The notes below the pieces were generated by a model. That model saw only the letters and a list, made by a program, of their open reading frames with translations, was not told the DNA's origin and did no database searches. Below are positions 26,284 through 35,041 of a DNA stretch of 64,000 nt, piece after piece. Position numbers and translations under genes: made by a program. The DNA lies in the NCBI RefSeq assembly GCF_016862435.1, contig NZ_BOMY01000064.1:1-64000 (forward strand), read 5' to 3'. Origin of the DNA: Paractinoplanes tereljensis. Lineage in GTDB: Bacteria; Actinomycetota; Actinomycetes; Mycobacteriales; Micromonosporaceae. Position 1 is the stretch's first letter. The number at the start of each line of letters is the position of its first letter.

Positions 26284-26292
26284 GCGTTTTCT
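26279..26292. promoter_or_regulatory. LacI-type operator half-palindrome upstream of lyase
   Basis: AGTAAGCGTTTTCT is identical over 14 bases to the site at 51787-51800 before the sugar ABC operon and nearly identical to 42466-42479. It sits about 190 bases upstream of the lyase ATG and overlaps the TetR stop. It probably brings the lyase into the same LacI regulon. The rest of 26293-26479 shows no clear promoter. Confidence 0.6.
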
Positions 26293-26479
26293 AACTTCTC
26301 CTGGAGCTAAGGCAAACCACGGCATCGCCTCATATCACCGCAAAACGGCGGGAAATTCCTCCCTGCGGTAACACGAGGGCAATACATCGTTGTGCATCAA
26401 TGCCATGGGTCGTAGCCTCGCAGAGAGCGTTTACTATCTCGCTCCGCCACCGAGGAGCCTGCTGGTAACAGGGAGAACC

Positions 26480-27700
26480 ATGTCTGAGCAAGACAAGCCG
26501 ATCGGGCCCAGCCGCCGAACACTGCTGAAGGCCGCCGGCGTCGGCCTGACCGGAGCGGCCGTGATTGCGGCCGCGCCGTCCGCCTCGGCGGCGACGATCG
26601 TCCACCCGGGACTGCTGCACACCTCGACCGACCTCAACCGGATGGCCGCCGAAGTCGGCGCCGGCGCACAGCCCTGGACGAACGGCTGGGCCCGGCTGAC
26701 CGCGAACGCGCACGCGGCGAACACCTGGAAAGCCACCCCGCTGGCCACCGTCTACCGCGGCACCGGCACCCCGGAGAACTACGGCACCCTCTACAACGAC
26801 ATCCACGCGGCCTACCAGAACGCGCTGCGCTACCGGGTCACCGGCATCACCGGCTACGGCAACTGCGCCCGCGACATCCTCAACGCCTGGTCCGGCACGC
26901 TCACGAAGATCGACGGCACGTCCGACAAGTTCCTGGCGGCCGGCCTCTACGGCTACCAGTTCGCCAACGCCGCCGAATTGATCCGCTCCTTCAGCGGCTT
27001 CGACCTGGCGCGCTTCCAGACCATGCTGCGCACCGTCTTCTACCCGATGAACGACGATTTCCTGCGCAACCACAACGGCAACGTCGTCACCCACTACTGG
27101 GCGAACTGGGACCTCTGCACCATCGCCTCGGTGCTCGCCATCGGCGTCGTCTGCGACGACCAGGCAAAGATCGATCAGGCGGTCGCCTATTTCAAGACCG
27201 GCGCCGGAAACGGTTCGATCAACCACGCCATCCCGTACGTCTACGACGACCAGGGACTCGCCCAGTTCCAGGAAAGCGGCCGCGACCAGGGCCACGCCAC
27301 CCTCGGCATCGGGCTGCTCGGCACGATCTGTGAGATGGCCTGGAACCAGGGCATCGACCTCTACGGCCTCGGCAACAACCGCATCATGAAATGCGCCGAG
27401 TACGTGGCCAAGTACAACCTCGGCGGCACCGTCCCGTACACCCCGTACACCTGGGTCTACGGGCCGCCCGGCGCCACCACCAGCGTGGTCCAGTCGGTGA
27501 TCTCGCCGACCGGCCGCGGCGAGGTGCGCCCCATCTGGGAGCTGATCTACAACCACTACGCGCGCCGTCGCGGGCTGTCCGTGCCGAACAGCGCCGCGTT
27601 CGCCGCCCAGGTCCGCCCGGAGGGAGGCGGCGGTGACTACGGCCCGAACAGCGGTGGCTACGACCAACTGGGCTTCGGCACCCTCACCGCAACCAGGTAG
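26480..27700 (+). CDS. Tat-exported alginate-lyase-family polysaccharide lyase
   Basis: 406 residues. Tat signal RRTLLKAAGVGLTGAAVIAAAPSASA, then an alpha/alpha-toroid of the alginate_lyase (PF05426) kind: GYQFANAAELIRSF, THYWANWDLC and ESGRDQGHATLGIG, which carry the conserved Asn, His and Arg expected of a beta-elimination site. These actinobacterial proteins act on uronate polysaccharides (alginate or glucuronan); the exact substrate is not certain. ATG 26480 with GGGAGA upstream is preferred over the upstream TTG. Convergent with GH16 (10 bases apart). Confidence 0.82.
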   Translation: MSEQDKPIGPSRRTLLKAAGVGLTGAAVIAAAPSASAATIVHPGLLHTSTDLNRMAAEVGAGAQPWTNGWARLTANAHAANTWKATPLATVYRGTGTPENYGTLYNDIHAAYQNALRYRVTGITGYGNCARDILNAWSGTLTKIDGTSDKFLAAGLYGYQFANAAELIRSFSGFDLARFQTMLRTVFYPMNDDFLRNHNGNVVTHYWANWDLCTIASVLAIGVVCDDQAKIDQAVAYFKTGAGNGSINHAIPYVYDDQGLAQFQESGRDQGHATLGIGLLGTICEMAWNQGIDLYGLGNNRIMKCAEYVAKYNLGGTVPYTPYTWVYGPPGATTSVVQSVISPTGRGEVRPIWELIYNHYARRRGLSVPNSAAFAAQVRPEGGGGDYGPNSGGYDQLGFGTLTATR

Positions 27701-27710
27701 CGGACGGCGA

Positions 27711-28484
27711 TCAGTACCTGGTGTATTTGGCCCAGTCGTAGGTGGCGGTCAGTTTCGTACCCGGGTAGGTGAAGGGCTTCAGCCAGCCGTCCACGCCGAT
27801 GCCGGGCCAGAGGTTCATCATGATGCGTTGCGGGTGAGTGGGAAGCGGCCCGCGCGAGCCGTTCTCCTGGTGGACGAGCGCTCCGTCGACGAACCAGTTG
27901 ATGGTGCCGCCGTTCCACCACTCGAAGGCGTAGTTGTGATAGCCGGCCGAGGCGTCGAACCCCAGGTTGATGACGGTCTCGTGGCCGCCGGCGCCGTTGG
28001 TGAAGTAGTTGAGTTGCACCTGGGTGGTGTTCTTGCCGAGGATCTCCACGTCGATCTCGTCCCAGGGCTGGCCGTCGCTGGGGCCGGTGTAGGTGAAGAA
28101 GGACGTCACGGTGCCGGGGTTCTTGACGGCCTTCAGTCGCGCCTCGAAGCGGCCGTACGAGTACAGGTCGGTGGTGCGATATTCGCCGGCCGCGTACGGC
28201 TTGCCGGAGCAGCCGCCCGGGCACGACGCGGTGTCCAGGTTGATGCCCGCGACGCCGCCGCTGAACCAGACGTGGTCGGCGCGCCAGCCGGCGTTGAACA
28301 TGCTGCCGTTGCTGTAACCGTCGGCCTTGTACCAACGGCTGGTGTCGAAGCCGTTGAAGTTGTCGACGAAGCTGGGGCCGATGGCAGCCTCGGCCGGCAC
28401 GACACCGGTCGCTGTGACGGCCACGACCGCGCCGAGGATGGCGGCGCCCAACGCTTCGAGGGCGCGAGCTCGCGTGATGAGCAT
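27711..28484 (-). CDS. Secreted GH16 beta-glucanase
   Basis: 257 residues: signal peptide to about residue 33 (AEA-AIGPSF), then a single GH16 jelly-roll. The catalytic signature is WDEIDVEILG with Glu143 (nucleophile), Asp145 and Glu147 (acid/base), in the form used by lichenase-like enzymes. The C-terminal HPQRIMMNLWPGIGVDGWL fits the lichenase branch. It should cut beta-1,3-1,4-glucan or xyloglucan-type chains outside the cell. No binding module. Expression is probably controlled by the LacI-type palindrome at 28521. Confidence 0.9.
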   Translation of the reverse strand: MLITRARALEALGAAILGAVVAVTATGVVPAEAAIGPSFVDNFNGFDTSRWYKADGYSNGSMFNAGWRADHVWFSGGVAGINLDTASCPGGCSGKPYAAGEYRTTDLYSYGRFEARLKAVKNPGTVTSFFTYTGPSDGQPWDEIDVEILGKNTTQVQLNYFTNGAGGHETVINLGFDASAGYHNYAFEWWNGGTINWFVDGALVHQENGSRGPLPTHPQRIMMNLWPGIGVDGWLKPFTYPGTKLTATYDWAKYTRY

Positions 28485-28520
28485 TGAGTTCTCCAGTTCC
28501 GTCGGGGTCGGGTCAGAATT

Positions 28521-28532
28521 GGAAGCGCTTCC
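28521..28532. promoter_or_regulatory. LacI-type operator GGAAGCGCTTCC (GH16 side)
   Basis: Perfect 12-base palindrome with the LacI-family central CG, 37 bases upstream of the GH16 start. The same word occurs at 28654, 59482 and 59692. The LacI gene at 29777-30790 is the nearest candidate regulator. Confidence 0.7.
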
Positions 28533-28653
28533 GGTCTAAATCCATCGATAGGTGTGCCGAGTCTGTGACGCGAAAGTAGCCGCTGTCAAGGTTCTAGGTC
28601 GACTTTCGAAACCTGGTCTTTACATCGATGAGCGCCGGAAGTACCTTGTGGCC

Positions 28654-28665
28654 GGAAGCGCTTCC
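28654..28665. promoter_or_regulatory. LacI-type operator GGAAGCGCTTCC (GH26 side)
   Basis: Exact copy of the 28521 palindrome, 42 bases upstream of the GH26 ATG and eight bases before a second palindrome. The pair is repeated at 59462-59493. Confidence 0.72.
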
Positions 28666-28673
28666 ACATTTGC

Positions 28674-28685
28674 GAGAGCGCTCTC
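28674..28685. promoter_or_regulatory. Second palindrome GAGAGCGCTCTC
   Basis: Perfect 12-base palindrome close to the CebR-type GGGAGCGCTCCC word. It lies between the GGAAGCGCTTCC site and the GH26 ribosome site (TTTGGAGG). It may be bound by a second LacI-family protein, giving dual control. Confidence 0.6.
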
Positions 28686-28706
28686 ATTCCCCTGTTTGGA
28701 GGATCT

Positions 28707-29753
28707 ATGCGGAGGCGAACACTGCTGGGCGCGGCTGCGGCAGCGGCGACGGTAGCGATGTCCGATGCCGGCGCCGCGAGCGCACACGCTCGATCGGATC
28801 CGACTCGCTATCTGGGTGTGTTCCGGGAAGGGTCTCCCACCACTATCGCCACCGATGTCGAGAACCTCTACGACGTCACCCCCGCGAGCGTGATGTGGTT
28901 CGACAGTTGGGCGAGCGGCTTGGCCTTCCCGGTGAACGAGGCCAAGGAGCTGTGGCGGCGCGGCGTCATGCCCCACTACACCTGGGAGCCGTGGAACACC
29001 GCCCTCGGCCTGAACGACCCCGGTCAGATCCACCTGCGGGACATCATCGACGGCACGTGGGACGCCTACATCAGGGCCCGAGCCCGAGAGTTCGCCGCCG
29101 TACGGCTGCCGATCCTGGTCCGCTGGGGACACGAGTTCAACGGCAACTGGTATCCGTGGGGAATCGCGAACAACAACGCCGACCCTTCGCTGTACGTGCG
29201 GGCATACCGGCACGTCCACGACCTCACCGCGGCCGCCGGCGCGCGAAACGTGCAATGGGTGTGGGCGTACAACAACGGGTCCTCACCGGATGAGGCCTAC
29301 AACGACCCGGCCGTCGCCTATCCCGGTGACAAGTACGTCGACTGGGTCGGTATCGACGGCTACAACTGGGGTTTCGGCCCGTCGTGGGACCCGGCCGGCG
29401 ACCATTGGGCGAGCTTCGACGCGACGTTCGCCACCGCCTACGCCAAGGCCCGCGCGGTTGCGCCGCGCCGGCCCGTGACGCTCGGCGAGTTCGCGTCCAC
29501 CGAGGACGGCGGCGACAAGGCCCAGTGGTTCCGGGACATGACCGCGACGCTGCGCTCGGGCGCGTACCCCGACCTCAAGCTGCTCACCTACTTCGACCTG
29601 ACCAAGGAAGAGGCGTGGTCGCCGAACTCGTCGCCGGCCGCGCTCGCCGCCTTCACCTCGTGGGTGCGGACGAGGTCAATGAACGGGTGCGGCGCGGACC
29701 TCGCCCGCGTCGCCGCGAACTACGCCCGTTCCCGACCGGCGGCGTCGCTCTGA
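28707..29753 (+). CDS. Secreted GH26 beta-mannanase-like enzyme
   Basis: 348 residues with a signal peptide beginning MRRRTLLGAA and ending near SAHA. The single GH26 barrel shows the acid/base Glu143 (RWGHEFNGNWYPWG) and the nucleophile Glu261 (TLGEFAS). It should hydrolyse beta-1,4-mannan or a mixed-linkage glucan outside the cell. No carbohydrate-binding module. Its promoter, ribosome site and first 28 codons have a degenerate copy at 59358-59500. Divergent from GH16 across 222 bases that carry three operator palindromes. Confidence 0.9.
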   Translation: MRRRTLLGAAAAAATVAMSDAGAASAHARSDPTRYLGVFREGSPTTIATDVENLYDVTPASVMWFDSWASGLAFPVNEAKELWRRGVMPHYTWEPWNTALGLNDPGQIHLRDIIDGTWDAYIRARAREFAAVRLPILVRWGHEFNGNWYPWGIANNNADPSLYVRAYRHVHDLTAAAGARNVQWVWAYNNGSSPDEAYNDPAVAYPGDKYVDWVGIDGYNWGFGPSWDPAGDHWASFDATFATAYAKARAVAPRRPVTLGEFASTEDGGDKAQWFRDMTATLRSGAYPDLKLLTYFDLTKEEAWSPNSSPAALAAFTSWVRTRSMNGCGADLARVAANYARSRPAASL

Positions 29754-29776
29754 GCGAGCGGGTCCGGCCGGTGTCG

Positions 29777-30790
29777 TCAGGCCGAGTCCCGCACGACCAC
29801 GTTTGTGGGCAGGATGAACGGTTCGGGCCGCTCGCCGTCGAGCAGTTCGATCAGCATGCGCGTGGCCTCGCGACCCAGCGCCTGCACCGGCTGACGAACC
29901 GTGGTGAGCTTCGGATCGGTGTGCATCGCGATGGGCAGGTCGTCGAAACCCATCACCGCCACATCACCGGGCACTGACCGGCCCGCATCGCGTAACACTC
30001 GCAAGGCCCCGGCCGCCATGTTGTCGTTCGCGGCGATCACGGCGTCCAGGTCCGGGTGCGAGCTCAGCAACGCGCGCATCGCGGCGGCGCCGCCGGCTTC
30101 CATGAAGTCCCCGGGCTCGGTGGCGTACGGCCCGAGCCCGGCCAGCGTCAGCGCCTCGGCATAGCCGCGACGGCGCTCCCGGCCCACCGCGGTGTCGTCC
30201 GGTCCGGTGATCATGGCGATGCGGCGGCGACCCCCGCGCAGCAGATGTTCGGTGGCCGCACGCGCCCCGCCCGCGTTGTCCACCTCGACGTAGAAGGGCG
30301 GCGTTTCCCGCATCGGCAGCCCGATGAAAACGGTGGGCAGTCCCGACCGCGTCGCGATGTCGATCAGCGGATCGTCGCCGCGCAGTGCTACCAGCATCAC
30401 CCCGTCGGCACCCCGCGTCTGCAGGAAGGTCTCCAGCCGCTGCTGGCCGTGGCCGGTAGTGGCCAGACTCAGCACCAGGTGTAGGTCGGTCTTCTCCAAT
30501 GCGGTGCACGCACCGACGATGATCTGCCCGAAGAACGGATCGGCGAACACGCCCGGCCCATCGCCGGAGACCGCCAGCACCACCACACCCGTCTGACGGG
30601 TCGCCAGCGTCCGCGCGGCCCGATTCGGCGTAAACCCGAGCTCACGGATCGCCTTCTGGACCGCGTCCCGCTTGGCGCGGCTCACGTGCGGGCCGTTGTT
30701 GATCACCCGGGATGCCACCGTACGGGACACCTTCGCGCGCGCGGCGACCTCGTCGAGCGTCGGCGGCCGGGACGAGGCCGTTGACGACAT
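29777..30790 (-). CDS. LacI-family repressor (glycan regulon)
   Basis: 337 residues. LacI headpiece (PTLDEVAARAKVSRTVASRVINNGPHVS) and a periplasmic-binding-protein-like sugar domain ending MGFDDLPIAMHTDPKLTTVRQP. ATG at 30790 is chosen because the helix-turn-helix begins ten residues later; an upstream TTG/CTG extension is non-coding in character. It lies 23 bases beyond the convergent GH26 gene and is the likely reader of the GGAAGCGCTTCC operators there (inference). Confidence 0.92.
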   Translation of the reverse strand: MSSTASSRPPTLDEVAARAKVSRTVASRVINNGPHVSRAKRDAVQKAIRELGFTPNRAARTLATRQTGVVVLAVSGDGPGVFADPFFGQIIVGACTALEKTDLHLVLSLATTGHGQQRLETFLQTRGADGVMLVALRGDDPLIDIATRSGLPTVFIGLPMRETPPFYVEVDNAGGARAATEHLLRGGRRRIAMITGPDDTAVGRERRRGYAEALTLAGLGPYATEPGDFMEAGGAAAMRALLSSHPDLDAVIAANDNMAAGALRVLRDAGRSVPGDVAVMGFDDLPIAMHTDPKLTTVRQPVQALGREATRMLIELLDGERPEPFILPTNVVVRDSA

Positions 30791-30964
30791 GTGCAGCCCT
30801 TCCGCTCGAACCGATCGCCAGGCAAGGCGGATTCCCGGTCGACCCGGTTCAGCGATACTAGGCCAGCCGCGTGCGCGCCGCCCCAGGCGAGGCAAGGGAA
30901 CGACTCAAGAGCGTCCTAGGAACCTGGACTGACAGCTCTGTCCCCTCGAACGGCGGCGTTGGAG

Positions 30965-31876
30965 TCATGGCTGGAGCACGAGCTTGCCCAGGCCGTGGCC
31001 GTGTTCGCTGCGGCGGTGTGCCTCGGCTCCGTCGGCGAGCGGGAACACGTGCTGGACCGGCAGGGTGAACCGGCCTTTCTCGTGCAGGTCGACGGCCAGT
31101 TGCAGCGCCTCCCAGTAGCGCCGCTCCGCGCCGGTGGTGAACCGCACGCCGAGCTCGGCCGCGGCGGGTTCCGCCACCACGGTGATGACCCGCTCGACGG
31201 CGCCGGTGAGCGCGATCAGGTCGGGCAACGCCCCCTGCCCGGCGGCGTTCAGGGCGCGGTTCACGCCGGGGGTCCAGGCCCGGACCCGGTGGACCAGCCC
31301 GGCGCCGTACCGGGTCGGGGTGATGCCCAGGCCGGCCAGGAAGTCGTGGTTGTGGTCGCCCGCGGTGCCGATCACCGAAGCCCCGCGCGCCATGGCGAAC
31401 TGCGCGGCGGCCAGCCCGACCGCTCCGGCGGCACCGTTGACCAGCACCGTGTCGCCGTCCGCGACGCCGAGAAGGTCGACGGCGCGCAGGCCGGTCTCGG
31501 CGGCGGACGGCAGGGCTGCCGCCTCCGCCCAGGACAGCCCGGCGGGCCGGTAGGCCCACGCGGTCGCGTCGAGCAGCGCGTATTCGGCCGACGCGCCGGT
31601 GACGGTACTGCCGAAGATCTCGTCACCGACGTGTAGGCCCGTGACACCCGGGCCGACCTCGTCGACCACACCGGCGGCGTCCAGGCCCGGGATGTGCGGG
31701 AGCGAGAGCCGGTGGAAGGCGGCGCTCGCACCGCTGCGGATCTTCCAGTCGACCGGATTCACCGCGGCCGCCCGTACCCGGATCCGGACCTGACCCGGCC
31801 CGGGCAACGGCCGTTCCACCCGCCCGATGTGGAGCACGTCGGGCGGGCCGTAGTCGTCGAAGAGCAGAGCGCGCAT
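30965..31876 (-). CDS. Quinone oxidoreductase-like MDR protein
   Basis: 303 residues of the zinc-free MDR family: VRVRAAAVNPVDWKIRSG, IPGLDAAGVVDEVGPGV and the NADPH loop GAAGAVGLAAAQFA. Five bases separate it from the SDR upstream in the same direction, so they form a two-gene unit facing the TetR gene at 32736. An NADPH-dependent reduction of an enone or quinone is likely. Confidence 0.87.
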   Translation of the reverse strand: MRALLFDDYGPPDVLHIGRVERPLPGPGQVRIRVRAAAVNPVDWKIRSGASAAFHRLSLPHIPGLDAAGVVDEVGPGVTGLHVGDEIFGSTVTGASAEYALLDATAWAYRPAGLSWAEAAALPSAAETGLRAVDLLGVADGDTVLVNGAAGAVGLAAAQFAMARGASVIGTAGDHNHDFLAGLGITPTRYGAGLVHRVRAWTPGVNRALNAAGQGALPDLIALTGAVERVITVVAEPAAAELGVRFTTGAERRYWEALQLAVDLHEKGRFTLPVQHVFPLADGAEAHRRSEHGHGLGKLVLQP

Positions 31877-31881
31877 GGTGC

Positions 31882-32628
31882 TCACGCGTACATCAGCCCG
31901 CCGTCGATGAGCAGGCCGATGCCGGTGATGAAGGCGGCCTGGTCGGAGAGCAGGTAGGCGACCGCCTGCGCTACTTCCTCCGGCGTGCCCAGACGGCCCA
32001 TCGGGATCAGGTTCGCCCACTCGCGCTGGGTCTCCGCCGGGAAGGACGCCATGCCCGGCGTCGCGATCGTGCCCGGGCACACGGCGTTCACCCGGATGTT
32101 GCGGCGGGCGTAGGTGAGCGCGGCGTTCTTGGTCAGGCCGATGACACCGTGCTTGGCGGTGGTGTAGGCGGCCATGTCCGGCGCGTTCTTCAGCCCCGCG
32201 TTGGAGGCCATGTTGACGATGCTGCCGTGCCCGGCCTCGACCATGACCTTGAGCTCGGCGCGCAGGCACAGGAAGGTGCCGCGCAGGTCGATGCCCATCA
32301 CCTGGTCCCAGACCTCGATCGGCATCTCGTGCAGGTCACCCGGGTGGTGGCCGATGCCGGCGTTGTTGACCGCGAGGTCGAGACCGCCGAGGTACTCCAC
32401 CGAGCGGGCGATCAGTTCGTCGACGCTCGCCGCGTCGGCCACGTCCGCGACGACGGCGCTCGCCTGGCCGCCGGCGCCGAGGATCTCCTCGACCGTGCCC
32501 TTCGCGCCCTCGTCGGAGATGTCCGACACCACTACCCGGGCGCCCAGGGACGCGAGGTGCAGCGCGGTGGCTCGTCCGATGCCGGCGCCGGCTCCCGTGA
32601 CGAGGACTCCCGAACCTTCAAAGCTCAT
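31882..32628 (-). CDS. Short-chain dehydrogenase (classical)
   Basis: 248 residues with all classical SDR marks: TGAGAGIGRA, DISDE after beta-2 (NAD preference), NNAG, the catalytic Ser (NMASNAG), YTTAK and the C-terminal LLIDGG. ATG at 32628 with AGGCGG upstream. It is the first gene of a two-gene unit divergent from a TetR gene, which probably represses it. The substrate is unknown. Confidence 0.9.
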   Translation of the reverse strand: MSFEGSGVLVTGAGAGIGRATALHLASLGARVVVSDISDEGAKGTVEEILGAGGQASAVVADVADAASVDELIARSVEYLGGLDLAVNNAGIGHHPGDLHEMPIEVWDQVMGIDLRGTFLCLRAELKVMVEAGHGSIVNMASNAGLKNAPDMAAYTTAKHGVIGLTKNAALTYARRNIRVNAVCPGTIATPGMASFPAETQREWANLIPMGRLGTPEEVAQAVAYLLSDQAAFITGIGLLIDGGLMYA

Positions 32629-32735
32629 GGCCGTACCGCCTTTACGAATAAGTGCACCAGATCGGTGACGTAATACGACGGTAATCCTGGCGCCACGATT
32701 TATGCAACCACTCCGGTAACAGATATCCTGGGAGC

Positions 32736-33341
32736 ATGGACACCGCACCCGCCCGAGGTCGGCCACGTGATCCCGCGGTCGACGAGCGGATCGTCCGGGC
32801 CGCCGTCGAGGAGCTCGCCGGCACCGGGGCCGCCGCCTTCAGCCTCAACTCGGTCGCCCTGCGCGCCGGTGTCGCCAAGCGCAGCATCTACAGCCGATGG
32901 CCCAACCGCGAGACCCTGATCACGGCGGCCCTGCAGTCGCTCTCGGTCGGCCTGGCCCCGCCTCGCACCGGCACCCTGAGCGGCGACCTCGACGCCCTCT
33001 TCGACCAGATCGCCGAAACCCTGTCCGAGCCCCGGCAGTCGATCCTGGCCCGCTACGCGGCCGAGCTGTCCGCCCACCCCGAGCAGTACGCCGTGTTCCA
33101 GCGCGACGTGATCGACCAGGCCATGGCGGTCATCGAGGACGCGCTCGTCGACGCCCGGCGCCGCGGCGAGATCCGCGGCGACGCCCCGCTACCGCTGGCC
33201 GCCGAGGTCTTCGTCAGCGCGATCTTCGGCCGCAGCGGCTACGCACGGCACACCCCGTCCGGCGACTTCCCGCAGATGAAGGACGGCCTGATCGCGCTGA
33301 CCATGAACGCGCTGCGCGCGGACGGCACGCCGGCCCGATAG
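32736..33341 (+). CDS. TetR-family repressor
   Basis: 201 residues with a TetR helix-turn-helix (FSLNSVALRAGVAKRSIYSRWPNRE) and a C-terminal domain of the TetR_C_11 kind (DLDALFDQIAETLSEPR; AEVFVSAIFGRSGY). Divergent from the SDR/MDR pair with a 107-base gap in which I see no clear palindrome. Confidence 0.9.
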   Translation: MDTAPARGRPRDPAVDERIVRAAVEELAGTGAAAFSLNSVALRAGVAKRSIYSRWPNRETLITAALQSLSVGLAPPRTGTLSGDLDALFDQIAETLSEPRQSILARYAAELSAHPEQYAVFQRDVIDQAMAVIEDALVDARRRGEIRGDAPLPLAAEVFVSAIFGRSGYARHTPSGDFPQMKDGLIALTMNALRADGTPAR

Positions 33342-33440
33342 CGCACCAGAGGCCCGGCCGACGCGGTTTGTCTTCCGTCCTACGGACAGCCACCTTCCCT
33401 GACGTACCACCGGTGCATACGTTGCGAACGAGCTCACAGT

Positions 33441-33454
33441 TCGACGTACGTCGA
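33441..33454. promoter_or_regulatory. 14-bp perfect palindrome before the polyester hydrolase
   Basis: TCGACGTACGTCGA lies in the 251-base gap before the esterase gene, 139 bases upstream of its ATG. Candidate operator; the regulator is unknown. The rest of 33342-33592 holds nothing else I can recognise except an AAGAGGTAGG ribosome site just before the start. Confidence 0.4.
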
Positions 33455-33592
33455 TCGAAGGGGTTCGGCACAGTCCGGCGCCGGGTCAATGGTGTTCCGC
33501 GGCGCCCACGATGCCGAGCCCGTCTCCTCGTGCTAGCGCGACCGCGCCCACCGCGCCGGCTCGTGCCGCACCCGTCCGCGAAGAGGTAGGAC

Positions 33593-34960
33593 ATGCGAAC
33601 CTCACGTTTTCCGGCTGCCGCGCGCCCACCCGCCGGCCGCTCCCGGTGGCTGGCCGCCGGGATCACCCTGGCCACCGCCGTCGCGTCGGTGACGCTGGCC
33701 AGTATCACCGCCCCCGCCCAGGCCGCCGCCGCCGAGTTGCTCTCGCAGGGCAAGCCGGCCGTCGCGTCCTCGGCCGAGAACGCCGGCACCCCGGCGTCCG
33801 CGGCCGTGGACGGCAACACCGGCACCCGCTGGTCGAGCATGTTCGGTGACCCGCAATGGCTGCGGGTCGACCTCGGTTCCACGGCGAGCGTCACTCAGGT
33901 CGTGCTCCGCTGGGAGGGCGCGTACGGCCGGGCCTTCCAGATCCAGACGTCCGCCGACGCGGCGACCTGGACCACCATCTACGCCACCACCAGCGGCACC
34001 GGCGGTGTGCAGACCCTCGACGTGAGCGGCACCGGCCGGTACGTGCGGGTGTACGGCACCGCGCGAGCCACCGCCTACGGGTATTCGCTCTGGGAATTCC
34101 AGGTCTACGGGACCACGGGCGGCTCTCCCGGGACTCCCAGCCCCACCGCGACCTCGAGCCCGCCGCCGGGGAGCACCACGATCCCGAATCCGACGACCCA
34201 GTCGCTCGAGGCGACGAACGGGCCGCTGGCCACCGGGACCTACACCGTGCCGAACCCCAGCGGCTACAAGGCCGGCACGGTCACCTACCCGACGGCGACC
34301 GGGTCGTACCCCGGCATTGTCCTGATGCCTGGTTACCAGGGCACGCAGAGCAACCTGAGCTGGCTGGCGCCGCGTCTCGCCTCGTGGGGTTTCGTGGTCG
34401 TCAACACCGACACCACCACGCTCAACGACGACCCCGACTCGCGGGCGAAGCAGGTTCAGGCCGCCGGCACCCAGTTGCTGAGCCTGAGCAACGCGAGCGG
34501 CAATCCCGTCTCCGGCAAGGTCAACGGCACGCTCGGGGTCGCCGGGCACTCGATGGGCGGCGGCGCCACGCTGGTGACCCTGCGCGACGACAGCCGGTTC
34601 AAGGCGGGTGCGCCCTTGGCGCCGTACTACGCCAGCTCGAGTTTCGCGGCGGTCACCGCACCCACCTACATCGTGACCTGTCAGAACGATGTGGCCGCGC
34701 CGGCCGCGACCATGGGCAAGGTCTTCTACGACAGCATGACCAAGAACGAGAAGCTGTACACCCAGTACCCCGGCGACCACCTGTGCCCGATGACGGGTAA
34801 CGGCAACAAGGCCAAGCAGGGTAAGTACCTGGTGTCCTTCTTCAGCCGCTTCCTGCGCAACGACTCCCGGTTCAGCACGTTCCTGTGCGGCAGTGAGCGG
34901 GATGCCGACCGCAACAACACCTCGCTGATCACCGCCTGGGCGGACAGCTGCCCGTTCTGA
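33593..34960 (+). CDS. Secreted PETase/cutinase-like polyester hydrolase with N-terminal discoidin module
   Basis: 455 residues. Signal peptide to about residue 46, F5/8 type C (CBM32-like) module 48-173, a Pro/Ser/Thr linker 174-200, then an alpha/beta hydrolase 200-455. The hydrolase follows actinobacterial cutinases: oxyanion PGYQGTQSN, nucleophile Ser320 in GHSMGGGA, Asp366, His396. Cys363 and Cys398 flank the catalytic Asp and His (TCQND, DHLCPM) exactly as in the extra disulfide of Ideonella PETase; Cys432-Cys453 gives the usual C-terminal disulfide. Cutin or other aliphatic polyesters are the likely natural substrate; PET activity is possible but unproven. Confidence 0.87.
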   Translation: MRTSRFPAAARPPAGRSRWLAAGITLATAVASVTLASITAPAQAAAAELLSQGKPAVASSAENAGTPASAAVDGNTGTRWSSMFGDPQWLRVDLGSTASVTQVVLRWEGAYGRAFQIQTSADAATWTTIYATTSGTGGVQTLDVSGTGRYVRVYGTARATAYGYSLWEFQVYGTTGGSPGTPSPTATSSPPPGSTTIPNPTTQSLEATNGPLATGTYTVPNPSGYKAGTVTYPTATGSYPGIVLMPGYQGTQSNLSWLAPRLASWGFVVVNTDTTTLNDDPDSRAKQVQAAGTQLLSLSNASGNPVSGKVNGTLGVAGHSMGGGATLVTLRDDSRFKAGAPLAPYYASSSFAAVTAPTYIVTCQNDVAAPAATMGKVFYDSMTKNEKLYTQYPGDHLCPMTGNGNKAKQGKYLVSFFSRFLRNDSRFSTFLCGSERDADRNNTSLITAWADSCPF

Positions 34961-35041
34961 GCCGACCAGCGGGGACATCACGGAGCGGAGGGCAGGGTCG
35001 GCACGCCCGGCCGGGCTCTCCGCTTCGCGTCGCCGTCGCGG

